Assembly (NCBI RefSeq): GCF_002775205.1
Contig: NC_036457.1
Location: 9,772,996 to 9,836,995, forward strand
Direction of reading: 5' to 3'
DNA length: 64,000 nucleotides
Origin: Xiphophorus maculatus
Lineage: Eukaryota > Chordata > Actinopteri > Cyprinodontiformes > Poeciliidae
Shown here: piece after piece, positions 35,701 through 47,096 of the stretch
Position numbering within the stretch: the stretch's first letter is position 1
Layout: each line of letters starts with the position of its first letter
Program-made: the position numbers and the translations under genes
Notes under the pieces: model-generated
Database searches by the model: none
Seen by the model: the letters and a program-made list of their open reading frames with translations, nothing else
Told to the model about the DNA's origin: nothing

Positions 35701-37568
35701 AAATAGTTTTATTTCTAAGAAGGGATAACACTTTTTAATCATACTATATTTGACAAATAGTGTTTTTCTTTTATTAGTCACAGTGTTTGAAATGCGTATC
35801 TTGTTTTATCAGTCTTTGTTTGGTCTTTAATGTCTGATGAGTTGCTTATTGTGTCATATTTCATCCATATTTTTCATAGAAAATCTGTTGCTGGTAATTG
35901 ACCAGCAAGAGGATATTGAGGGGAGTTGAAAGGACCATTAGAGTTGACCTACTTTCTCCCAAGGATCTTTTTCAGATCCTTGCAGTTGTAAGGATCTGAC
36001 ACAGATCCTTGTAAAAGTATTCATATCCCTTTGTAAGGATCTGACACAGATCCTTGAAGTTGTAAGGATCTGTGTCAGATCTGACACAGATCTTGTAAGG
36101 ACATGATCTGTGTCAGATCATACATGATCTTACATGTATGTAAGGACATACATGTAAGGACATGTATGTCCTTACATTCTGACATACATGTCAGAATGTA
36201 AGGATCTGACACAGATCCTTACATTCCTTACATATTACTCGAGTGCAGTAATATTGCACTCGAGATCCTCAGAAACTCCCCACACCCTCTCTAAGAACTT
36301 TATATTATTTATATTACTATATTATTGCACATATTTTATATTTTTATTTATTTGTGTTGTTTAATTGGTTCATTTTAATTTATGCTGATCTGTTCAAGTT
36401 CATATTTATTGTATATGATTATTTATATGATAAAATAAAATTATTTATCTAATTTACATGAAGTATTTCTGTATTTCAAGTACTGAAATAGAGCTTAATA
36501 TGAGATATTTTTGCAATGATTAGTACACAGCTCCTTGTAAAAGTATTCATATCCCTTTAAAATGTTCACTATTGCATTTCTCAATGCCCACACATTTTTT
36601 TACAGTATGTTTCTTCCAGCTTTGCACAGGGAGACTGAAACTTTTATTCATTCTTCTTACTAAAATAGCTCAAGCTCAGTCCGACTAAATGAAGAGTATC
36701 TATGAACACCAATTTTCCACTTATGCTGTGAATATTTAATAGGTTTAAGGGTAGGAGTTAACTGAGTCATAATAAACACATGAATATGCTTCAATTTAAA
36801 CTACTACATTGTAGCTCTGCCTATATCTGTAGAGCCAGTTTCCTACTGGAAGTCTCTAACACATTGTCTTTCAGATTTGACTTGTATTTAGCTCCATCCA
36901 TTTTCAGTTCTGACCAGCTTCCCTTTGGCTCCTGAAGAGAACCATACCCAAGACATGATGCTGCCACCACCATGTTCCACAATGAGCTCATTGCTTTATA
37001 ATCTAATCCTGCTCTGTACAGTCTTATACCTGACCTTTCTGGTGTGTTTCTTGGTCTCCTTGATGCTGTTTGTTCACTAATGTCCTCTAACAAATATCTG
37101 AGGCCTACACAGAATCACAGAGTTTTACTTACAGGTAATTTCTAAGGGTAATTGGTTGCACTGGATTAAGGGTATTAAGGGGATTGAAAGATTGCATGCC
37201 ATACTTTTCACATTAAATTTTTTTTAAATTTTGAAGATTTATTTATCGTTTTCTTTTCGGTTGACAGTTTTTCTTTAGTTTGTGTTCTTTCTGAATAATT
37301 TGCTGAATGAAATAACCTACCCGTTTCTTCTTCCATAGGTATTCATGCCAGTCAAATTCAAGAAGTGGCACAATTTCTGGATCCAAAAAATCATTAGGAA
37401 ACCGTTGTTTGAGTACCTACAATGACAGAGGTGGAACTTTAAATTCATTATTTAATCAACAGGAGGAACATAATACATGTGTTATTTTACCTCGGCTATA
37501 CTTCTGGCAGCATGGAAATTTGGGTCTTTAATTATGCCAACCACTTCTATTTGCGTTTGTGAGGCCAT
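32751..37568 (-). CDS. ppil6: Peptidylprolyl isomerase-like 6 (cyclophilin family)
   Basis: Eight coding exons in transcript order: 37491-37568, 37321-37416, 35321-35509, 33795-33857, 33515-33662, 33173-33232, 32957-33092 and 32751-32862; 293 aa (human 311). Residues 1-120 form the PPIL6-specific N-terminal region ([31 protein letters not shown]). Residues about 122-293 are a cyclophilin domain: [70 protein letters not shown] and [11 protein letters not shown]. The catalytic arginine of FHRI is R181 (R55 of cyclophilin A). GSQF (236-239) is kept. W248 occupies the place of cyclophilin A W121, where human PPIL6 has Tyr. Activity is not proven for this family. The gene is head-to-head with gen1 and tandem with cd164, as at human 6q21. 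Confidence 0.95.
33858..35320. other. ppil6 intron 3
   Basis: AT-rich intron of 1.46 kb with no recognised exon, repeat family or regulatory motif beyond short A/T runs. Confidence 0.5.
35961..36264. repeat. Nested inverted-repeat (hairpin) array
   Basis: At least six closely packed hairpins share parts. AAGGATCT...AGATCCTT is at 35961-35981. AAGGATCTG-ACA-CAGATCCTT occurs at 35990-36010 and 36035-36055. GATCTGTGTCAGATC-type palindromes fill 36066-36120. A 16-bp stem (ATGTAAGGACATACAT) folds back within about 36139-36178. A 17-bp stem with 2-nt loop is at 36169-36204. CTCGAGTGCA with a 7-nt loop is at 36238-36264. The outer flanks also mirror each other (GGGGAGTT near 35920, AACTCCCC near 36274). 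It lies in ppil6 intron 2 and encodes nothing. Confidence 0.85.
36533..37245 (-). mobile_element. Internally deleted Tc1-like DNA transposon
   Basis: The left end, CTTGTAAAAGTATTCATATC, is a degraded form of the widespread teleost Tc1-like terminus (CTTGCAAAAGTATTCATACC). Inside, on the minus strand, are transposase pieces: [20 protein letters not shown] resembles the family's GKLVRVDGKMDGAKYRAIL block, and GCCACCACCATG at 36963-36974 encodes part of the HGGGSIM-type motif. Most of the transposase gene is missing and the reading frame is broken. The right end is approximate. Confidence 0.8.
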
Positions 37569-38000
37569 TGATAAACTCCCCAGCGCATAAACAAACTCTG
37601 AGTATCCATAGCAACAATCTGTGAAGGCGCATGAAAATGACGTCTCGTTGTTTGAAAGTCAGGGTTCGATCTACTTTTTGGCTATCTTTCCTACTCTCCT
37701 ACAAGGTTCATTTGAAAGCTTTAATAACAACAACATACCGAAGAGGAAATTGTATTCAATTATTTTTATTAAATTGATGTATTACATATAACCTATGTAA
37801 GATGTAAAGACAGTCCTCACTACAGAAAGGAAGCGTAAGAAAACAAATTGGGACGCAGCCTAACGGAGGCGGCGCCAGTGTTTGAAAACTTCGACTCGCC
37901 AAGCTGTTCCGTGTTCCTTTTCTGCGGATCTTTTTTTTTTTTTTTTTTTTACTAATTTTGTTCATTTTCTGAACTTGATTCCATTTTACTAGTATTAATT
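37569..38000. promoter_or_regulatory. Shared divergent promoter of ppil6 and gen1
   Basis: Only 432 bp separate the two start codons, which face away from each other. The interval has moderately CG-rich patches (around 37855-37925) and a poly(T) tract of about 22 nt at 37929-37950, 50 bp before the gen1 ATG. No TATA box is evident. A shared bidirectional promoter is inferred from geometry. Confidence 0.6.
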
Positions 38001-41000
38001 ATGGGTGTTCACGACTTGTGGTCCATCGTTGAGCCAGTCCGAGAGTCAGTGCCGTTGTACAGTTTGAGCGGAAAGACTCTGGCGGTGGACCTGAGCTTAT
38101 GGGTCTGTGAGGCTCAGCGCGTCCAGGCCATGATGGGCAGAGTTACTAAGCCCCATCTGAGGTAAGTGTCCTTATATTGTTCTTAATTTTTTTTTAAAGA
38201 AAGTTCATTAGAATATTTTGTTTGACAGTCCATAGCAGCTTATTTTAGCCACTGTGATTCCTCACGGGCATCACTGAGTTTGAGGACAAAAATGAAAGTA
38301 CAGCCACATCGAAAGAAGTGAGTTGAAGGATGGTTGGTTCCATATACTTATATACTTAAATAGTAATATATATTGACATTCTATATCTATTTTTTGTCTT
38401 ATATTTGTGTATTTATGATTTAAGATTTTGTTTTAAATTTTTATATCAGCCTGTTTTTACTAGATGTGCAGCACCTTGGTCAACTTTGCATTGTTTTTAA
38501 CAGGCTGTATAGATAAACATGATATGGCACGGTAATGTAATTTGACACTACGGTGATACTGCATTATAGTGGTGGTCACTATGACATTCTCATGGTATAA
38601 TAGGTTTGAGTAAAAACACCACAGTACTACTGTATGTACACAAATTTAAACTGTAAATGTATAAAAATGATCTAATTGCTTTTAATTTAAACAGAAAAGC
38701 TACAATATTATTTATTTATTTATTGCAGGGTTTTTTTGTACCAGAAACCTTTCCAAGTAGATAGACTTTTGTTGTGAGGGAGAAGTGTAGCAACTTTTTC
38801 CTAATTTTTCTATAGCTTCGTGTACAAATTTTCTTGAGATCTATGCAGTTATCCCATATTTGGTTTTAACATTTTGCTGCAGAAATATATAACTAAAAGA
38901 AACACATTTTAATAAGGAATTTTGATTAACTACGTGCCAATTATGTGGAAAAACAAGAAAATTACAAATGGCTATTCTCTGTCAGCTGCCTTATGTGATG
39001 TCACCAGGAATGGGTGCATTGAAGTTTGTTTTTAGAAAGGTAGATTTTATCCTGATTGCATAGTGATGTACAACAAAATGGCAAATAAAAACATATTATA
39101 ACTTGACCTATAGCTATCAAACTGTACAAAATGTGAGTTTTATTAATTTAGCAGAAAAGTCTCTGTTATAAGTAAAAACCAACATAATGCTGTTTAATGT
39201 GCAGGAATTTATTTTTCCGAGTGTCCTCGCTCACTCTGATGGGGGTGAAGCTCGTCTTTGTCATGGAGGGAGAAGCTCCCAAACTTAAATCAGAAACGAT
39301 GAGCAAAAGGACAGAAATGAGATTCGGAGGATCCTTGAAAGCCCATTCCTCAAAGTCATCCACAACTACCAGCAGAGGGCGCTTTAATGCTGTACTACGA
39401 GAGGTATGTCTTTCTGGTAACCGACTGTAAATACTTCTCCCAGCTCTTTGTCGACCTCTGTGTTTTCTACAGTGTGCAGAGATGTTGGACTACCTGGGTG
39501 TGCCCTGGGTGACAGCAGCTGGGGAAGCAGAGGCCATGTGTGCTTACCTGGACTCAGCAGGGCTGGTTGATGGCTGCATCACCAACGATGGAGATGCATT
39601 CCTGTATGGGGCTCGGACAGTCTACAGGAACTTCAATATGAACAGTAAAGTAGGTTTCTGGAAGTTAAGAGAAACCCTGGAACACGTTGGGGCTAAGATA
39701 AGACTATGTTGAATACTAATAATGTTCTGCTTTTGACAAAATCAATACATGTCAGTTTGACAAATACAAATAATAAATCAGCTAATAGATAAATTATATT
39801 TTATTTATTTGCAGTTAGTATGGAGTATTAACAAAAAGATCAGTGATTTGATTAATCAACATTACCATATAGATGATATTGTGTCATTCTTGTGGTTACA
39901 AAATTCTCATTTGCCGCTTCATTTTGGAGACCGTAAGAGATTCCTCATTGTAGAAAAGACCCTAATCCTGAAGTTATCATTTACACTCTTAATCCAGATG
40001 GAACTGATGTGTCAATTTTTGACTTTTTTTTCTCCCAGGACCCTCAGGTCGATTGCTACCAGACATCTCGAGTTAAAACCGAGCTACACCTGTCAAGAGA
40101 GAATCTTGTTGGCTTGGCCATTCTCCTTGGTTGTGATTATATTCCTAAGGTAGATAAGACACAACTTAAAGAAGTTACTTCAGAATAATATTTCTAATTA
40201 CATTTCTATTTCTTAATGTACATTTTAATGGCTCCCTCAGGGTATACCTAGTGTTGGCAGAGAGCAGGCCTTGAGGCTTATACAGACCCTGAGAGGACAG
40301 TCACTTCTACAGAGGTTCTACTCATATGGTTGCCTGGCAGATATGTACGTTGCATTAAGGGTTGTAGATCCTCAGGAAATCTTATTCTTGTCACTAAAGG
40401 TTCAACCAGTGGAAGCAGGAGAGTCCTGACGTGCCTGTCGGAGTTGCAAAGAAAGTTCCTCACTGCAACTTATGTCGACATCCTGGTGAGCAAACCAAAG
40501 CGGCAGTGACTTGTCTCACACATTTCTAAATTAAAGCTATTTAATCTGCCATTGTTGAAATATACACATATGTGAGAAATTTCAGGAATCAACACTGGTT
40601 TCTCTTTGGCTCTCAGGCTCAGCTAAGGCACACGAGCGTGGCGGCTGTGTGCTCTGCGGCAGTCAGCGATTCTGCCAGCCTCAGGACTTCGATTATCAGT
40701 GTCCATGTGACTGGCACTGCTACGAACAGAGCCGCCAGGCATCGTCTCTGGAGGCAAACGTCAGGAAGTATGTGTCGTTTTAAAAAGCTGGTCGAAGCCA
40801 TGAAAATCTAAATGTTGATAAAAAAATTAACAGGACTGGAAAAATGCAAATAGGAGAAGAGAAATCATAAAGTGAACATGTTGAAAGGAATAAATGAATA
40901 TTTACATACAACACTCTGTCATAAAAGGTGCATGAATAATTGAAATGGGCTTGATCTTTACCATATAAGCCAACTACCTTAATTCAGTCAAACATTTTCC

Positions 41001-44000
41001 CAAAGCAAAAGGAAATTTATGAAAATTTCAGACTTAAAATATTTCAATTGAGAACTTCATCCAACAAAGACAAATTTTACACACAAACAGTAAGAGATCT
41101 TTGGGGGGAAGCAGGATTACTAACATCAATTATTATGACAACAATATTTTAACATTCATAAACTGAAAAGTACTTTTGCTCATGTGAATTTAAATGTTTG
41201 CAACTGTTTTTAGTTTTTGTGTTTTTTTTTTTTAAATATAGTGACATAATTTTGTGGTGTACTTTAGGTCAAAGTAAAGCAGTATATAATTGTTATAAAA
41301 ACAAAAAATAATACATGATATGTCTTTATTTTTATACAAATATGAAATGTTACAATTAGCCTCCTTTAAGCGGATACCCCTAAATAAAACCCAGTTTTAT
41401 TCAGTCAACTGAATTTGGCTCACAAACACCAAAGTTGGTTGATGATAAACGTATTGGTTCTTGTGCATCTAGATTCACAAACTCTAATAGATTTAAAACA
41501 AGATTTTATGTGCTAGACCCACATGAATGTTTACAAATATAAATCTGGGAAGTTTGACTTTGGGGCCAAATGAAGGTTTAAAATGTTTATGATCTTTTTT
41601 TTTATTTTAGAAAAACTCTGGCAAGTCAGCAGTTCCCATTTACAGAGGTATATCTATTTGTTTTTTCAGGTTTTCTTCTGCTTTCAGTAACACCTGAAAT
41701 AATACTTGAACATTTTATTCTAGATTATAAACGAGTTTCTGGTTTCCAAGGATAAACCTGTGGCACATTTTAAGAGGAGACAGCCAAATATTCTGCTGAT
41801 GCAGGTAATGCGTTTTTACATTTTTCATTAATTAAAGCACCTCTTGCTGCCTTTTGTGGACATGAATTAGAAAGCTTGTGTCTTGTTTTCCATAGAAATT
41901 CACTTATGAGAAGATGGGGTGGCCAAAACACTACACAAGTGAAAAGGTTTTGGTCCTGATGACCTACACTGAGCTGATGAACAGAAAATATGGAAGAGAC
42001 GTGCCCTCTCAAATCATGCCTATCCGGTAGTCTTATGACGTTTTTAAAGCTGAAAAGCTGCATTATTGTGATAATATTGCTGTTTATGTGTGTCCAGAAG
42101 CTTTTCTTTAAAATAACTTATTTTTCTGTAAAAGAATTCTGAAACCAAGGGTGAGGAACGCTGTTGCTTGCTTTGAAGTCATCTGGAACACTCCAGGTCA
42201 GTTCAAATCTTCAGTTCTTTCCTGAATAAATTACCCTTTGTGTTTAATTTGTCCTCTTAGTGGCTCATTATATGCTTCGGGAGTGAAAAAACGCTGGATT
42301 TGTGAGCTGGTGACACGACTGCAGCGCTAAGTTGGGGTGCAGGGTGTTCGTCACCGGGTTGTCTGTTAGTGACTGGCTGTGAGGTGGGGTTCAGAGGTGA
42401 CAGATCAGTCACAACAGCTTCTAGGTGCTAAACCGGCTTCCTCTCTTAGCTGGGAAGTCTGTCAAATCAAAGCGGACATCACTAACAAGCCTGTTTGACA
42501 TCACTGACCTGAGAAAGTCTCAATGAACTAACTCACATTGCAGACTTTTATCGTGTGCAACAGAAGAAATACTTTAAATACAAATATAAGTTGTATTATT
42601 TGAATTATGGTCAAAATGCGGTAACTATGTCTGAATTACACAGACTAATTATGTAAGTCTATGACCAAATCAGGAAAGTGGCCCCAATGTTAGATTCCAT
42701 TTAGTTTATAAAAGAAATGCAAATGAATAAAGGGCAATTTTAAATCCGATATTTTAGGTTATTTTTTAAACAGAACTTCTTAAATATATTTCTGACAAAT
42801 CTTCAGATATGCAAAGAGACATGATGATTTATATGTATGTCAGGTTTGAAATATTTTTTTCTTTTGCAGTGTTCTGATTATTTGTTCACATTACAAGGAA
42901 ATTGAGACCATATTTGCTGATTTCACTTTCTTGTTCCTCGGTAATCTGGGGGTTTGGTTGAAGTGATGCAAAAATAATAAAATATATGTTTTGAGGTGAA
43001 TTTTATTGTGTTTTCTGCTTTAGGTCTTTCATATGTTATTCACTAACATTTTAAAATATATTTTTAGCCATTATTGCAGCAATTTGATTTCTGTTTTCAA
43101 TTTAAGATTTCATTTCTTGGCATTGTACCTCTTCAAAATTTCATGCTTTTTTCCTGGTGAAGATGTTTCCTTGCACTGAAAAGCTATCACTTTGCATACA
43201 TAGAAAGGGTTTTTTTTTCTTAAAAAAGACTTACATCATTAAAACTGACATTTATTGAGGAAAGATATTAGAAAATACATGAATAGTTGTAATCTGTGGT
43301 GATGGATGAAAATAATTGAGATTCATAAAAAAAAACTAAAGACACAGGAAAGGACCATAGCTCTTAGTTTAGTTAGAAAGACATAAGGTTAGCATGTCCT
43401 AACCTAAATTTGTTCCTGTTTTCTGCAGAACATTTTGTGTTTCCAGAGGAACGACCCACAGAGGATCAACATGAAGTGAGGACAGTGGAGGAAGAGTCAC
43501 TTTTCCGTGTGGCTTTCCCGGAGATCGTTGAAAGCTACCTAAGAAGCAAAGCTCTGCTTAAAGAGAACAAAACTAAACGTAAAACACCTATTTTCACCCT
43601 AAATATATCCTACTACATGTTGTTTTCAGTGCAATAGTTATTTAATAAGGTGGTTGCATGATCGCATTCTGCATTTTTCCATAAAAAGCTCCCCTGCTGA
43701 TTTGACAAACTTCCCAGACTTCCCAGTCTGCGCTGCCAGGGCGGCGCAGATCAAAGCTATTTGAAAGTTTTACATGTGTTTTTAAGACTCTCGCTTACAG
43801 CAGCTCTAACACCTGAAAACGTAGAGTTAGAAGCTCAATCACTTCACACCAGAACCTTTAATGCAGCCAAGAAGTGTCTGCCTCACAGGATTTGCTTACT
43901 TTTTTTTGCCACCACAGTAATCATGTGTTTATTTGCTTTCAACCCAATTTTAAAAGAAATTTGACATGTCTACATAATGGCTGTTACAATTCCTGGTCAA

Positions 44001-45539
44001 CCTTTTATTTTAGAGACAAAATGAGACAAATACATAACAGATATGAGCAAATGTATAAAATATTCTTTTACAGGAAACAGGTGGCAGTCACAATAAATAG
44101 ACTGTTTGTTCATATCTGACACTCAGCAGTCCGTTCTTAAAATTCAGTAATTGAGAAATGTTTATTGACAGTGTCAGAAATATCCAATTACGGCCGGTAA
44201 AACAGAAACAACAGGAAAGTCCTCTGACATTTCTTTCTCTCTGCCTCTATTTTTTTTTCTTACAGAGAAGAAAGCGAGACGTAAAAAGGACAAACCATCT
44301 GATAGTCCTGCTGGTGTCGCAGATCTCTTGGCTCAGATGACGCTTCAGTCGTCCTTAGAGAACAGGTCCACTCAGCCACTAACTCATCTCCCTTCCAGCT
44401 CAAGCTCAGAAAAAACAGAATTGATCATTTTAGACACTCCAGTGAATCGTAAGCAACACAGGAAAGAAAAAGAAGACGGTCAAGTCCTCGAAACTCTGCC
44501 TGAAGTCGAACCAGAAAGCGCTTCACCTTCTGTCTCTGCCATTATTGACGCTCTACATCTCAGCGATATTGACTTGGATGCGTTTTCTTTCACTTCCTCT
44601 CCTTCCTCACCGGCGGTCCAGGGTGCAGAGCCTGGGCAAACTGATGAAACGCAAGGTGCAACCAAACAGCCAGAGCTCTGTTACACTGAGTGTCCTCTGA
44701 GAGACAGAGTCCTCATGAGGAACGCAGATAAATCTCTGAAAGCTACATGTCCTGAGCTTGCAGCTGAGGTTTCAAAACATCTGAACTGTGAGTTGGTCAT
44801 TTCACATGGAGAGCAAACTGGGGAAATTTCCAGTGGAAGTAGCAGTGAGGGCATCATGTTGACTGGCAATGAAAAGGAACCGCTACCACACAAAATCCAA
44901 TGTATGTTAAAAGAAAGTCTTGAAAGATCAAAAAAGCAAAAAATTTTGCCATGTGATGCTCAAAGTAAGACAAAGGAGGAATCTAACGGACGTGAAAAGC
45001 CTCCTCCAAAATATACATTTGTCAGAGCTGCTTTGTCATTGTCCTCTGCTCCGCCACAGAGATGCCACTCTGACCCAGGACAAAGAGCCAAAAAGGGCAG
45101 CACCAAGAAGACCGTCTGCATGAGCGTGTGCTCATCCAGCGAGGATAGTGAGGTTGAAAACCGGCAATCTGGACCTCAACGTCGAACAAAACTGAAACCG
45201 GCAGACAAAAGTATACGTAGCCTAATATCAGACTTCCCTCTAAAACCTCTAAAAACAGCTTTAAACTGTGATCAGTTTAAAGCTGCTAATCCAAAGACTT
45301 CTCAAACGCTTCAATTAACTGGACCAAAATCACAGAGCCATGGGGAAAAAGTTGAAAATGAAACACCTGCATCGACGAAAAACAGTCGTCAGGCTGTTCA
45401 AACAACTGAAGTCAATGATGATGAGATTCTCCAGACTCCTGATTCTCCCGTCATTGTGTTAGATGGTGAGGATTTGGTGATTTGTAGTGACAGTCCCCTG
45501 CCACTGGCTGAGAGACTGAGACTAAAATTTCTGAAGTGA
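38001..45539 (+). CDS. gen1: GEN1 Holliday junction 5' flap endonuclease
   Basis: Thirteen coding exons: 38001-38161, 39205-39403, 39473-39649, 40039-40149, 40241-40314, 40400-40485, 40617-40767, 41611-41647, 41724-41804, 41896-42026, 42135-42196, 43429-43578 and 44266-45539; 897 aa (human 908). GEN1 is an XPG/FEN1-family nuclease that cuts Holliday junctions symmetrically. The start MGVHDLW and XPG-N/XPG-I domains carry the acidic active site: D30 (AVDLSLW), E75 (VFVMEGE), E138/E140 (AAGEAEAMCAY), D159/D161 (TNDGDAFLYG) and D212 (GCDYIPK). A helix-hairpin-helix follows (GIPSVGREQALRLIQ), then a cysteine cluster (263-304), a GEN1-type chromodomain (about 385-460, VPSQIMPIRILKPRVRNAVA) and a long low-complexity tail in the last exon. 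It ends DSPLPLAERLRLKF, as in human. The intron 5 donor (AG|GTTCTA) is weak but required by phase and protein match. Confidence 0.96.
38162..39204. other. gen1 intron 1
   Basis: About 1 kb of AT-rich intron. A patch at 38521-38640 has several CGGTA/TACTG-like short inverted motifs, but I see no definable element. Confidence 0.4.
42197..43428. other. gen1 intron 11
   Basis: AT-rich except for a G+C-richer block at about 42250-42500 with no open frame or splice signals of note. Nothing else recognised. Confidence 0.4.
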
Positions 45540-46369
45540 GCATCCAGTTTTGTCGGTTTAAAGAGTATTTTTATCTTTTGTTCACATCCTATTTGCTTCT
45601 AATTAAGTAATTTCTTTCCAGGTTTTTTGCTTTTTGCAAAGCAAAATGCCAGAGGGTAGGCTTAGAGTACTGTGACCCAGTTTGAGTTTTATTTGTGTGC
45701 TGTGTTTTGAAAAAGTCTGGAAATGTATTTATTTCATATTTATTGTATAAAGCACTCAACCATCCAGTCAACCTGCCGAAACTCATACATGTTCAAAAAT
45801 ACATCTCTTGAAAAAAAAAAATTAAACAAAGTTACAATTCTTGCTCAAATTATGTTTAACGTATAAATCTAAAATCATTGCCTAAAAATATGGTTCTAAT
45901 GCATTCTGTGAAAGTGTCAGACATGATTTTCCAGATCAGGATAAGTGTTGGAAAAATATTAGGATTTCTTTCAGACCTTTTTCCTGCCCTATTTATCTAA
46001 ATCCACCCATGCATCTCTTTGTTCTTCCATTCATTACTTGACTTCTGTGAATGTATCATCCACTATTTTTCATAATTTCTGTATTTTTTTATTTGAAGAA
46101 TTGAAATGTGAACCAGAGGAACTTGAGTCTGGGATTCGGAGAGGAAACGATTTGAGTTGGAAAACCTTTTCTTTTCTATTAAACAGAAGTTGTCCATAGA
46201 TTCTGAATTTTAAGCTCCTCTGGAAAAGACGTAATAGTTGTTCATCTTATTTTCTCCAACTACTCTTCCCTCCCTCCTCCCCCCCAGCTGAAGGAAGCAG
46301 GGACAGAAGATGCTAAAGCCACTGTTTTTTAAACAACACAGCAGTGTTGTGTCCCCTTGATCCTGAGTG

Positions 46370-47096
46370 AGGGCTCACACCTTTTCAGACATGAAAGGTC
46401 TGGCAGAAGTTCTGGTGACAGCTGCATCCTCTGCCCAAATAACATCCCTGCAAAAAGAGTCCTACTGATTTCAACTTAATTCTCTTAGAATAAAATTTTT
46501 TTAATAAGTAAGAATGGCTTCCATCATAAAGAATGTCTACATTTTAGAAAACGGCGCACTTCAAGGTAACTTTTCAAAAGTGTAGGTGTCTACACAATGA
46601 TTGGACTGTAGCTGTTGTGATTTTGACCTTTATCTATCCTGTAGAATTAACCTTTCACGAAGAAAGTGATGAGCTCCAACGTGGTGTTTGTTTGTATAGT
46701 GAGGACACACGCAGGGCTGACTTGTCAGAGTGGTGTGAATGTCTCAGGTGAAACGGCAGTCTTCATTAAGACACATCACATCAAACTGATAATTGTCGCT
46801 GTGCAGACTTTAGAGTAATTTCCCACAGAAGGAATCTAATTATTTTTCTTTCTATCACATTAACCGTCTGTTTGGCCTTATTCACACCACGGTGATAACG
46901 AACCCAGTCCCTTCGGGAAGGTCTCATTTTGGCACTTTAGTTGTCCTTTGAACTTTTTTTTTTCTGAAGTTGTGAACCCATAAAGGTCCGGAGATCTGCT
47001 TCTATATAAAACGCGTTTGGCGAGAAAAAAAAAAATCTCACATTCTCTCAAGCCGCCTGTCATCCGCCTCGCTGAGCAGTAGTCTGGATTTCTAAC
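46370..47096 (+). promoter_or_regulatory. msgn1 upstream region: TATA box, T-box and TCF-like sites
   Basis: A TATA box, TATATAAA, is at 47003-47010, about 90 bp before the ATG. Upstream are three TCACACC-type T-box half-sites: 46375-46382 (TCACACCT), 46731-46738 (TGGTGTGA, reverse) and 46882-46889 (TCACACCA). One TCF/LEF-like CTTTGAA is at 46946-46952. In mouse, Msgn1 is a known target of Tbx6 and Wnt/beta-catenin, so the sites are plausible; short motifs also occur by chance. Confidence 0.5.
46489..46494 (+). terminator. Candidate polyadenylation signal of gen1
   Basis: First canonical AATAAA found after the gen1 stop, about 950 bp downstream. A nearer ATTAAA-type hexamer could be used instead, so support is modest. 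Confidence 0.35.

Noticed and set aside
35961-36264. Regularly repeated palindromes considered as a CRISPR array
   Set aside because: The repeats differ in length and overlap, there are no spacers of even size, and the sequence is inside a vertebrate intron.
44480-44893. Minus-strand open frames opposite the last gen1 exon
   Set aside because: Antisense shadows of a long coding exon, with no independent signals.
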